A DNA stretch of 64,000 nt from Phanerodontia chrysosporium. Lineage: Eukaryota; Basidiomycota; Agaricomycetes; Polyporales; Phanerochaetaceae. Below the pieces are notes generated by a model that was given only the letters and a program-made list of their open reading frames with translations, searched no databases and had not been told where the DNA came from. Positions within the stretch are counted from its first letter, which is position 1. Each line of letters starts with the position of its first letter. This document shows positions 28,738 through 38,373 of the stretch, in pieces. A program made the translations under genes and the position numbers. Where the stretch lies: positions 1-64,000 of the forward strand of contig MJGA01000010.1 of the NCBI GenBank assembly GCA_001910725.1, in the 5' to 3' direction.

Positions 28738-29954
28738 CTACAGTTCCGGCGTATCCGCGAAAATCATGCTCATCATGGACTCAGGGTACCGTAAACCCAA
28801 GCTAGAGGCATCCGCCGCCTCAGCGACCCGGCGCACCTCCGCGACGTCCTCAGGCGACAGCTTGAGCTTCAACGCCCCCAGGTTCTCCTTGAGATACTAC
28901 TCCGAGGTCAGAGTCTGGCGATACGCATTGCGGCCTTCGAACGTACCTTTTCCTTCGTTGTGCCTGGAATTGGGATGACGTTGTCACTGCCTTGCGCCAG
29001 CAACCACGCTAGGGCGACCTGGCCAGGAGTCGCGCCGTACTTCTCCCCGATGCGCTTCAAGTCCTCGACGACTCTGAGCAGGTTCGGGAAATTCTCTTGG
29101 GAGTAACGCGGCAGCATCCTGCGGAAGTCGTCCGTGGCGAAGTCATCCGGGGATTTCTGCAGAGGCTATGAACTGTCGACCAACACACCACCAAGTGGAC
29201 GACGCACATATTGGCCGGTGAGAAGTCCGCGCCCCAGCGGAGAGTACGCAACGACGGCGACGCCAAGCTCCTGACACGCCTTGAACAGGCCGATCTTATC
29301 GTCCTCGATGTCAAGTGTGAAGGGAGAGTACTCGACTTGAAGTGCGGCAATCGGATGCACGGCGTGGGCGCGGCGAAGGGTTTTCTCGGAGCACTCGGAC
29401 AAGCCGAGGTAGCGCACTTTACCTTCCCTGTAGAAGTCTTACGTGAGCCGTTGTACTATGGAGATACGTGCATCACGCCTACCTAACAAACTCGGCCATT
29501 GCGCCGACCGTCACTTCAATCGGTGTGTTGACGTCCGGACGATGAAGGTACCACAAGTCGATATAGTCCGTGCCCAGGAGGCGGAGAGAGCGTGCAAGGC
29601 ACTCCCGCGCATAGTCAGGTGTGCCGTCGATGTTTCCCAGAGACCTTGCACCAAACTTGGTCGCGAGGAAAATCTCGCTGCGCTTGCCGCTGCGGGCGAA
29701 CCACCTGCCAAGTCACCGTAGACGTTGGCGGTGTCCCAGTTAGTGCATCCGCTCTTGTAAACGGCGTCGAGTAGCTGTTAGATAGGTGTCTTTAGTGGCA
29801 TGAACAGAGAATATGCACAGCACAGCAAGCGCACCTTGAAACGATCTTCGTCTGGCATGGGCGGTCCGTAGAAGGCAGACAGGCCCATGGCGCCGAAGCC
29901 GATAGCAAACACCTCTGTGTCACCGATTTTACGAGTAGGAAGTTGAGTGGGCAT
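28738..29954 (-). pseudogene. Aldo-keto reductase copy 3, frameshifted in exon 2
   Basis: Paralogue of 5591-6844 with the same five-exon structure: 29954-29835, 29774-29483, 29427-29208, 29156-28947, 28896-28738. Exons 1, 3 and 5 have exactly the same lengths as in the intact gene (120, 220, 159), and exon 4 is one codon longer. Exon 2 is 292 nt versus 311: six bases are an in-frame loop difference, and 13 are missing directly after the codons for VYGD, which shifts the frame and removes the helix that normally reads N-E-E-L-(I/L)-G. Elsewhere the coding sequence is clean ([29 protein letters not shown]). A recent deletion or an assembly error are both possible. Confidence 0.8.
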
Positions 29955-30028
29955 CTTTTCGTACAATAATAGTATGACCAGAGGAAGCGAGGAGCGATAA
30001 GCTGTTTGAGCCACCGTGCGCGAGCCTC

Positions 30029-30036
30029 CTTAAATA
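30029..30036 (-). promoter_or_regulatory. TATA-like box of AKR copy 3
   Basis: TATTTAAG on the minus strand, about 82 nt before the ATG at 29954. Confidence 0.45.
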
Positions 30037-31426
30037 CTGCGCCCCGCCTGAGCGTCGGCGGCGTACATGGTCGATCCATGGTGACGAGGCTTCCGCATTG
30101 ACATCGACGGTATCGGCAGAGCCAGGGGAAGGCTGACGACGCACGACGCCGGCTTGCGGCGAATAAAAATTGACATCTCGCGGGTACTTGGTCCCCGTGC
30201 TGCATTGCTCGATGCTGGGGTAACTTTTCCTCCGCTCGTCTGCATTGGTCATCCTTCTTGCTGCCGCCCTAGTAGAACATACGTGCGTGTGAGAATGTGT
30301 CAGAGGGCTGACCGGCGAGTGTTGGCGCTGTAGCTTTCGATTGAGTCCTGCAGCTCTTTACTCAGTCTTTCAGACTGCCATCGAGATATGTACTTGCGGC
30401 TGTTCTGTCTTGCTTTCCATTGTCGCCAAGTCAGGCGCAAGTCCGCGGATGTTCAGAAGAACTTCGGCTGTGCGACGCGAATGGGTTCGGCAGGTAGAAC
30501 GCGGATCATACTATTGGAAGTCAGACTAATGGCCGAGATATGGCTGCTTCAAGCCTTGTCTTCGCGGACTTTGAAAAGTGATATAAGTAAGTGTTATATC
30601 CCGATGGTCTTGCTTCACCTGAAAGACATTATGACCGCGAACATCATGTAAGCGTTGCCTAAGCTAGTCAACTGAGACCCTCTTGACAAAGCCGGTTGTG
30701 GTGAGGTAATCAGGGAAGGCCTTTTCATTTTTTATTTCATTTCGTCTTATTTTCCGGAGGCTCGTCGGTGCGGATATTCGCGCATGCTGGTGCGAGGAGC
30801 ACGACGGCAGCCGGCAGCTCAACTCCATCAATCCCGCAGAGGATGCCCATTAAGACTGGTCCATCATGCCGCCCTCGCCTCCATACCTCCTGTGAGCTGC
30901 TCCGAGGCTCTGACCCTGGAACTGAGGTTACATCGACGACCAGAACGGCATGCGAGGTCGTTTTGGTTTTTCAGGGACATCCTCTGCGATGGTACTCAGC
31001 GGGCTTGTATATTCTTTGCACCGGTAGAATTATCGTACTCGCGTTCGGCTTTCCATAGGAGCTGCGACTACCTGACTCTGCGCCAATGTTAAGACATCGC
31101 GTAGCAGAATGGGTCCAGTAATGGTTGGCTGACGAACAGCAAGCTTCAGCACCGCTTCTACGAATATTCACTATCCTCCAGCGTGGTCCGGTGCTGACCT
31201 CCGGGCACGAAACGTTTGCGCGCGCTCACCGGCTCTCGCGCCAAAATCCGACTTTACCGGAAAAGGTGCCGCAGGTTCGCTTGTGAGCCCCATCATGGAA
31301 CGAATTTTGGCACATCCCGTCGGCCGCCAGCCCAGCCCACCTCGCGGAACTAAATTCAGCCCTGGGCCCTCGGGCATGCCTGTGATGCTGCCCTGAGCCT
31401 GCACGTCTCCCCCGACGGCGACCACC
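30037..31426. other. Intergenic, no gene recognised
   Basis: Divergent 5' flanks of AKR copy 3 and the hydratase gene. Short open frames only, none protein-like. Confidence 0.45.
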
Positions 31427-32535
31427 ATGGCCTCCCTCAACATCCAGGATGTCGGGCGCGTCGTACACATCCCGACGCCGCTGTCGAAGCTGCAGACCGT
31501 CCGGGTCTCGGTGCCGACGGAGCATGTCTTGCTGGTTGCCATGAGCCGGCCCAAGGCGTTGAACGTCTTCAACGAGCAGATGGAGGACGAAATGAGGCAG
31601 GTGCTTGAGTGGGCGGACCAGGAGAAGGATATCTGGTGAGAAGCCCATTCGCCTCACTCCTCTTCTGGTTGTTGACACCTATGTGTAGGGCCATGGTTCT
31701 GACTGGAGAAGGCCCCGCGTTCTGTGCCGGAGGGGACCTCAAGCCGTACGTGGCGTGGCAGCTATTCTTCGTTGACCAACCACTGACCAACCTTGATCCC
31801 CTCCCTCAGAGCACTTAAACACCTGCAGGAGCGCCCCGAAGAGCCAATCCCCAAGTCCGTGTTCTATGGGCCCACCTCCGAAGGCTTCGGCTACCTGTCC
31901 CGTCGTCCCCAGGCGACCAAGCCCGTCATTGCCGCCGTGAACGGGATGGCATTCGGTGGTGGCCTCGAGATTGTACTCAACTGCGATATCGTTGTTGCTA
32001 GTGACAGGGCAAAGTTTGGGTTCCCGGAGACGAAGAACGGTCTTGTCCCTATCCACGGAGGTCAGTCCGTGAGAGAGCGTTGCCTCGACCTGAGTATTGG
32101 TCCAGGGGATTAACCATAGAATCTGTGCAGCCTTGCCAAGGATATCGAGGATAGCAGGACACCAGGTCGGTCTTGTCCATGTTGACCGTGACGCCCCTGG
32201 CTGATGCAGAGACATAGCTTGCGTCCGAAGCGTATCTCATGGGCGTACCCTGACTGCGAAAGAGGCCCACGCTCGCTTCGGCTTGTACGTCCGTTCATCA
32301 TTCACGCCAGGATGGACTATACTCACCGTCTGCCTCTAGCGTCAACCGGGTGGTCCCTCACGACTTTGTGCTTTCCAGTGCTCTAGGTCTTGCTGCACAA
32401 ATCGTCTCCTTGGCAAAGTCTGCTAGCCAGAACGCACCAGGATCCACGGGCCTGGAGCAGATACAAGCGACGAAGCGTATGCTAGTCCAGAGCCGGAATT
32501 GGGGCCAGTATCCATGGCCAGATTGTGACTGTTAA
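31427..32535 (+). CDS. Enoyl-CoA hydratase/isomerase (possible frameshift)
   Basis: Crotonase-fold enzyme hydrating or isomerising enoyl-CoA in fatty-acid or amino-acid breakdown. Exons: 31427-31635, 31689-31745, 31810-32060, a fourth from about 32132, one near 32219-32284, and 32340-32535. Key crotonase motifs are visible: oxyanion-hole segments GPAFCAGGDL and VNGMAFGGGLE, the strand CDIVVASDRAKFGFPE, then LPRISRIAGHQ and RTLTAKEAHARFG...VNRVV. In the fifth exon the natural frame LASEAYLMG is followed by TLTAKEAHA one base out of phase near 32240, as if a single base were missing. Either the exon is spliced differently or the gene (or assembly) has a 1-nt loss. Confidence 0.75.
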
Positions 32536-32842
32536 TTTGTACGACTAATTATGCCCTAATGTGTTATTTACGACCTCATGATATATCTACGCTTTGGTCT
32601 TCATTCTGTGTTTATGAAAGCTAAGAAAGGCGGTAAGCCATGGAATGCACTACAGTCTGAAACCGGTAAGGATCGCCAGTAAGCTGATGAATGGAAGTAA
32701 ACCGTGGGAAATGCCCTGCGCGTCGGCGAGAAGAGCGTGCGGCAACACTTGCTTCCTGTCGTGCCCTCGCTTGCAACTGTTCCTTTCCGTGTCCTGACTC
32801 GATTCGCGCTCCAGGGAGCATAGCCCTCGATTGGGTGACAGT
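32536..32842. other. Intergenic between hydratase and dynactin gene
   Basis: 307 bases; nothing recognised beyond short 3' and 5' flanks. Confidence 0.45.
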
Positions 32843-34563
32843 ATGAACGCGACGAAGTATGCGGGCTTGCCGGATATAGTTGAGTAGTGCGCTTGCTCTA
32901 CGCGTAGATGTGCGTGAATCGCCTTGTGAGCTGACACTGGATCTCATCGCTGTACCTATGTAGGATACCGCACCGGATGTTTACGAGACCGAGGATGTGT
33001 TCCCAACGCACGAAACTGTAAGCGTTCGACACGCCCTCAGATGTCGCGCTACTCCTGAGCTCAGTGACGATGTTAGAAGCAAGAGTCGTCCGATGACGAG
33101 TCTGGGCTACCCTCGAGGCAGTCAAGAGGGAAGGACCTGCATGCAAAGCCGGAGGAACTCGACTCAAGTAGCTTGATGGACCCCAGCGAGGCGGGTAAGA
33201 AGTTCAGAAAGGCCGAGAAACGTGAGCAACGAGTATTCAATGCATGTCGCTGTGCTAATACTTTGTCCATGGGTGATAGGTCGCCATCGTCCGCGCATAC
33301 AATACACTTACCCTCCGTCACCGACCTCGTCTTCTGGTCGCAGCTCACCTGAGATTCATCACACCCTGCCTCCCCAGCACCATCCCTTGCACCATCATCA
33401 GCGTTCGCACGCGTCATCCCTTGCACAACGTCTCACGAACCTCAAGGCTGAGCTTGCGGCTCTTGAGGCCGAGCTTGGAGAAGAGCAGAAGCAAGAGGCC
33501 GCATCGGGAGCAGACGAAGACGACGAACCCGTTGATGTTGCAGCAGAGGTCGAGGACTCGCCAAAGCCTGAGGGCAGTAAGCCCAAGAAGGGATCACATG
33601 GGCATGTCGAGCCTGGTCAACTGATTAAGGAGGTTGTCGATGTTAAGGCGCGCTTGGAGAAGATTGGCAAGCTCGAGGACGGGAAGACGGGAAGGGAAAA
33701 GCTCGTCAGCGCGGTATTGCAAGGTGTGGGGGAGCGGGCAACCTCGAAGGAAGATGCAAGCGTGCAGGAGTCACCGAAGGATGAGGAGAAGGAGAGCACT
33801 CCACTGAAGTTGGAGGTGAGGGATATCGCCGAGATGGACAGACGTCTAGGAGAGCTTGAGCGGGCGGTTGGAGCATCCAGTACCACCGTGGACGAGGTAC
33901 GCGCGGATTCATGCTGACCAGGACGATCCCTCACGCTTTGTATAGACTACACCTCTGCCGCCGCCGCTACTCCCATTGTTAACTCGGCTCAACAACCAAC
34001 TCACCCTCCTCTCCCAACCGCGACATATCGACAACATTTCACGTCGTCTCAAACTTCTCCTCTCTGACCTAGACCGACTTTCCGCCATCAACAATCAACA
34101 TGGTAACCCGAATGCCATGAGCGCGTCGCAGAGGCGAGGCACTGGCAGCCACCTTGGGCATGGACATAGCTTGACGGGCTCCTTGTCCGGCATTCACCCT
34201 GGCTCGCCCGTGACAAGTCAGGCTATGCCAATACCAAGCCCGCATCCGCATACAGACGCGCTTGCACCGATCCTGAACCGGCTGTCCCCCCTGCTGCCGC
34301 ACATCCCACACATCCTGACACGCCTCCGCACACTCTCGACCCTCCACACCAATGCGGCAGCGTTCCAGAGCACGCTCGAGTCGCTCGAGGAGGAGCAGAA
34401 GCGCGTGCGGCGCGCCCTGGAGGAGCTCGAGAATGCTGTTCAGGGCGTCGAGGGCAGCCTCAAGGAGAACGAGGGCGTGGTGAAGGGCAACGTCGTCGAG
34501 GTCGAGCGCCGCGTGGACGAGGTCATGCGCAAGGTGGAGGCGATAAGCGTTGCCAGTCAGTAA
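32843..34563 (+). CDS. Dynactin subunit 2 (p50, dynamitin)
   Basis: Structural subunit of the dynactin shoulder that links dynein to cargo along microtubules. Exons 32843-32878, 32964-33017, 33077-33221, 33280-33896 and 33946-34563 sum to 1470 nt, 489 residues. The conserved N-terminus Y-A-G-L-P-D-I-D-T-A-P-D-V-Y-E-T is split across the first intron. The next conserved block is ELDSSSL...KKFRKAEKR. The rest is mainly coiled coil: RLTNLKAELAALEAELGEE, MDRRLGELERAVG, RRLKLLLSDLDRL and LESLEEEQKRVRRALEELE. A His/Ser-rich linker (about residues 100-130) and a Gly/Ser/His-rich loop make it longer than animal p50. A housekeeping gene with normal splice sites. Confidence 0.92.
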
Positions 34564-34742
34564 TGGATACTGGGTCCTGGTTGGATATTCCTTCATGCTG
34601 GACATGGTGTCCTAATATACCCCTTTGACCTACCTGAATACTGTTTCTTTTTGTGCAGGCCCAGTAGTATCGTCCGTATCCTGGAAGGTCGCTAGCCCCA
34701 ATCAAACCTCGTAAGTCGAGTGGCCAGAACATTCACGATATC

Positions 34743-35333
34743 GAGCGACTCGAATATCGTAGATCTGAGCGATTCGAACCTGGCACACGGCCGTAGATGT
34801 TCGAATCGCTCAGGTTTGCGCTCCCCGCGCGCCAGGAGTGTTCGAATCGCTCAGCTGCAGGTGGCGTTCTGTATCCGTCAGTGCTATCCTGCGCCTGTAG
34901 GAAGAGCGTACTCTGCACTAAGGCAGAGTGACGCCTACCTATGCGACTGAGACGTGAAGATGGGGCTTCAGCGAAACTGGTATAACTAATGGACAGACAC
35001 GAAGAGCGCACGAAACGCTGACGGCCGTGCATTCTGCATCTTGCGACCATGACAAGATGACCGAAATTCGATTTGTTATCGTCTATTCGACCAGCTGCAG
35101 CGCCGTCGACACAGGGTAACACAACGGACGCAAAACGCGACTTGCGGCTGAGCGAATTTGAACACTCCGCGGAGCGTGACCTGAATGATTCGAACATCTA
35201 CGCCCCGCACAACGCTCGAAGTGCTCAGACGAGTGTTTGAATCGCAAGTCTCCTATATCTGAGTGCTGCTGAGCGATTCAAACGCCGTTCGCCGGCGCCC
35301 CTTGAGGCCGCGGGAGTGAGTGTTCGAATCGCC
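34743..35333. repeat. Cluster of inverted tRNA-Ser T-arm-like motifs
   Basis: About ten copies of a 15-19 bp motif CTGAGCGATTCGAACACTC, in both orientations: 34743, 34765-34779 (+), 34796-34814 (-), 34836-34854 (-), 35147-35167 (+), 35181-35198 (+), 35212-35230, 35231-35248 (-), 35268-35285 (+), 35316-35333 (-). It matches the T arm plus acceptor end of the tRNA-Ser gene at 35900-35995. The pair 34765/34800 forms a perfect 15-bp inverted repeat; 35235/35273 forms an 11-bp one in which the changed bases are complementary. No full tRNA can be folded from any of them. Confidence 0.7.
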
Positions 35334-35892
35334 CAGTCAGGATTTGTAGACTTCTACAAGCACGTATTAGAGTCTCACTAGCACGCAATTGCAGCGTATA
35401 TGCAACCTTGTATGGTGGAAGAGAGAAACAAGGGCATCACACCGAGTCGGACAATCACTAAGCAAACCAGTGGCTTTACTGCAATTTTTTAGTAGTACCA
35501 TGTGCTGTATTGCATATTAAATGGTGTGTATCTGAAACTTTCGGTGGAATGGATCCAAGAACACTTGCCCGAGTGTTTACGCTGCAACGTTGGGGATTTG
35601 GAATGTCTGGCAGATATTCCTACCCAGCAGCAATAAACCAGACACTAGTATAAGTGTGTCCGCCAGATTGAGGAAACGCTTGCATTTATTCGCTCCCATT
35701 CAAAAGGGAAATTTGCGCATTCTCGCACTATCCATGTAGTCATCTGTTCGCTTGAAGTGTTCTTGCCACTCGCCAGCGCTTATCGTACGCAGGTTGCGAA
35801 CATTGCGCACAACTCTTCCGCCGATTTTCTACACTCTGAAAAAACGAGCCCTGAGTGCATTCTGGCATGTTTGCTGACCAAGAAGTGAACGC

Positions 35893-35898
35893 AAAAAA
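35893..35898 (-). terminator. Pol III terminator of tRNA-Ser
   Basis: A run of six T on the minus strand, two bases after the discriminator base of the tRNA. Confidence 0.75.
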
Positions 35899-35899
35899 G

Positions 35900-35995
35900 C
35901 GTCACCTGAGCGATTCGAACACTCGCGGGCAAAGCCCAACCGCTGACAGCCGTAAGAATAGCAGGCGATCCCGTTAACCACTCCGGCAAAGTGAC
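35900..35995 (-). tRNA. tRNA-Ser (GCT) with a 14-nt intron
   Basis: Folds as a type II tRNA. The 7-bp acceptor GTCACTT/AGGTGAC includes one G-U pair. The D stem is CCG/CGG, and the anticodon stem ATCGC/GCGGT carries loop CTGCTA-A with anticodon GCT at 35962-35960. A 14-nt intron (35958-35945) lies between positions 37 and 38, the canonical site. The long variable arm GGGC-TTT-GCCC is typical of serine tRNAs. T arm is GAGTG-TTCGAAT-CGCTC and the discriminator base is G. Followed by T6. Confidence 0.93.
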
Positions 35996-36649
35996 ATCTA
36001 GCGTATTAGGTATGTATAAACCTATATCCCGCACATTATTCACAACATCAATGCCCCAACCATCAATCGCAGACCTCTCGATTGTTTCAACATGTTCTCT
36101 GGTCTTTCATCTCCTCGTATCGCATCCAATCCTTCATAGCAACACCCTGATGATATCTCTTTGAAGGAGCCGTGTCACATAGGTTCTATCCCTGGACGCA
36201 CCACTAGCGGGCTGGCAAGGTATAGCTCGTTCTCCTCGTCGCCTGGAGTAGGCTGGCCCTCGCTGTCAGACACGGTTCCACAAGACTGGTCGCGGACATC
36301 GTCACGGGTCAAGAAAAGAAGACAAGCGGTACTGCGAAGGAGATGAACCCCGTGCCTACAACAACCCGTCTGTGCCCGCAGACGGTAACCTTAACCCCAG
36401 GTATATATGTCATCCATAGGGGCGACCTCGGGACTTCAAAGCAGCGCTCTACCGACTCATCCTCCGACCCCGACTACGCTAACGGTGAGGCGAGTTTCGT
36501 CAGTCTAGCTCTCCCGCAATCTCACCTTCCCAGACACTGCCTGCTAGCTCTCTGTACGACGCTGCATTACCACCGGCGTACTGTGTCTAGGATCCTGCGT
36601 GTTGGAAGGACCTTCCCACAGACACGACATTTCCATACGACCGGTAACG
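35996..36649. other. Intergenic upstream of F-box gene
   Basis: No gene recognised. A tRNA A-box-like sequence near 36440-36460 (minus) lacks a B box and does not fold. Confidence 0.4.
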
Positions 36650-37936
36650 ATGTCCTTTCCTGAAGGAGGCACTGGGCATGCCAACCCGTCGATCTCTGCA
36701 CCAGTATTCCCTCCAGAGCTCTTCGACTCTGTGATCGACTACCTGCACGACGACAAGGCGGTGTTGCGCATATGCTCGCTCGTGTGCCAGGACTGGGTGC
36801 CTGCCAGCACATTCCACCTGTTCTCCACCTTCTCATGGCCCCCGTGCCATCACATGTGGCACGCGAGAATTCCCCGCACGTCCCCAGTGAGAAACTTCTG
36901 TCATTGTAGGCAGGCTCAGGCCGGCTTCGATCGCTGTCTCACACTGCTCTCGAACACGCCCCGCATTGCAGCCGCGATACGCTGCCTCAAGCTGAACAGC
37001 TCTCGCTCCGTCCACCACATCGACGGCTCCACGCGATTCACAGACGAGGCGATCTCCCGTTCGACCCTGCTGGCTACACTTGACTGTCTCCCGCACCTAC
37101 GCACTGTCGAATTCACCAACTGTCTCCTTGAACGAGACAATCCCCTCGCTGGCGATGTCTTTGGAGTGCGTGAGGTTCACGAGGTCAAGATAATCCCTCG
37201 TCATGACCATGGCTACGTCCCCTTGTATCGCGCACTCGAAGCACTGTCGGTCTTCAGCCGCCTGTGCAAGTTATCCATCGATGGCCAAGAGTGTAGGCCC
37301 CTTCTCACGGTCAGCATTCCTCACCGCCACCGCCGCACCCGCGTCGACAAGCTCGAGGTGATCTGTGAAGATGCGGACAGCACGGAGAGCATCATGGGCA
37401 CACTGCTCCAGAGGACGGACGTGACTACCCTCCGAGGCTTGATGCTGTGTAGCGCCCCTGGTGACCGCTCTCCCTCCTCATTCCTCACTGCGATTCCGTC
37501 CAACCTCGAGTTACTCGAGTACCATGTCGTCAGCACGACACCAGAGATCCAGAGGTTCTCCGAGCTGCGCTCCTTGACCCTCATCGGTTCCCTTTACATC
37601 GAGCAAGGTGGTCGCTCCGAATGGCCAGATATCATGCGCGACCTGGGCGCAGTCGCAGGACCCGAGATGCGCGCCATCGGAATCACGCTGCAGGTGTACG
37701 AAGATCCCTTCTGGACGTTCTGGACCTCCGGCTCCAGTCTCGGAGACATGCCCTTCAACTTCTTGATGAACTCGCTGAAGGGCCAAGACTGGACCACCCT
37801 CCGCACGCACCTACACCGATGCCAATCTCTTCAGGAGCTCAAATTCAGAGTCGAGCTCAAGCCGATGCTGGATGGGAAAGGGCGGCTCTCCGAGACATCC
37901 CGCGGTGCATTCGTATTGTGCGCGACTTGGCTCTAG
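36650..37936 (+). CDS. F-box protein
   Basis: Putative substrate receptor of an SCF ubiquitin ligase; target unknown. A single exon of 428 residues from the ATG at 36650. The F-box-like motif is near residues 16-55: FPPELFDSVIDYL, VLRICSLVCQDW and ASTFHLFSTF. The remainder is weakly leucine-rich, as in the large basidiomycete F-box families. Near 37880 the alternative frame (RCIRIVRDLALEYLPAAIAG, running to 38004) looks more protein-like than the annotated end, so a 1-base shift may have replaced the last 40 residues. Confidence 0.75.
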   Translation: MSFPEGGTGHANPSISAPVFPPELFDSVIDYLHDDKAVLRICSLVCQDWVPASTFHLFSTFSWPPCHHMWHARIPRTSPVRNFCHCRQAQAGFDRCLTLLSNTPRIAAAIRCLKLNSSRSVHHIDGSTRFTDEAISRSTLLATLDCLPHLRTVEFTNCLLERDNPLAGDVFGVREVHEVKIIPRHDHGYVPLYRALEALSVFSRLCKLSIDGQECRPLLTVSIPHRHRRTRVDKLEVICEDADSTESIMGTLLQRTDVTTLRGLMLCSAPGDRSPSSFLTAIPSNLELLEYHVVSTTPEIQRFSELRSLTLIGSLYIEQGGRSEWPDIMRDLGAVAGPEMRAIGITLQVYEDPFWTFWTSGSSLGDMPFNFLMNSLKGQDWTTLRTHLHRCQSLQELKFRVELKPMLDGKGRLSETSRGAFVLCATWL

Positions 37937-38373
37937 AATACCTGCCTGCGGCTATCGCGGGTATGGTGAAGGTGGAGGTAGATTGCGGAAATCTCAAGGT
38001 CTGAAGTTCGAAGTAAGACTTTCCATTGCACGATCACGTCTTCCCACTCATGATGTATCCACAATAGATTCCCTTGCCCTTCCGTTACAGAATGTATAAG
38101 GCATAGTTCCGGTCGCACGAAGTCTTGATAGCTCTCTCCACCTACTGTAGGATAATGGTACGCTCTCCCCGCGTTGTAGTTGTAAATTAGACTGGAAGTT
38201 TTCCCTCTCATGTCGGATCACGCTTAGCTTTACTGCCTCCAATCTCGTCTGTAGCCTTCTGCACCGTCCATGTATAATAGAGACGTATTTATTGTAAAGG
38301 TTGACAAGTGCGATTGGCCCGTGGTTCTTAGTCCAGCGGTACCAGTAATGACGTATGGAAGTACCCGATTACA
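37937..38373. other. Intergenic between convergent genes
   Basis: Contains the possible displaced C-terminus of the F-box gene (to 38004) and 3' flank of the following minus-strand gene; nothing else seen. Confidence 0.4.

Larger units (their letters stand above)
34564..35899. other. Intergenic with tRNA-like inverted motifs
   Basis: No protein gene. The left two-thirds contains the T-arm-like motif cluster (34743-35333); 35340-35890 is AT-richer with nothing recognised. Confidence 0.5.

Noticed and set aside
36430..36480. Possible second tRNA (minus strand, GTCGGTAGAGCGCT A-box-like)
   Set aside because: No B box, and neither anticodon nor acceptor stems pair; not a tRNA.
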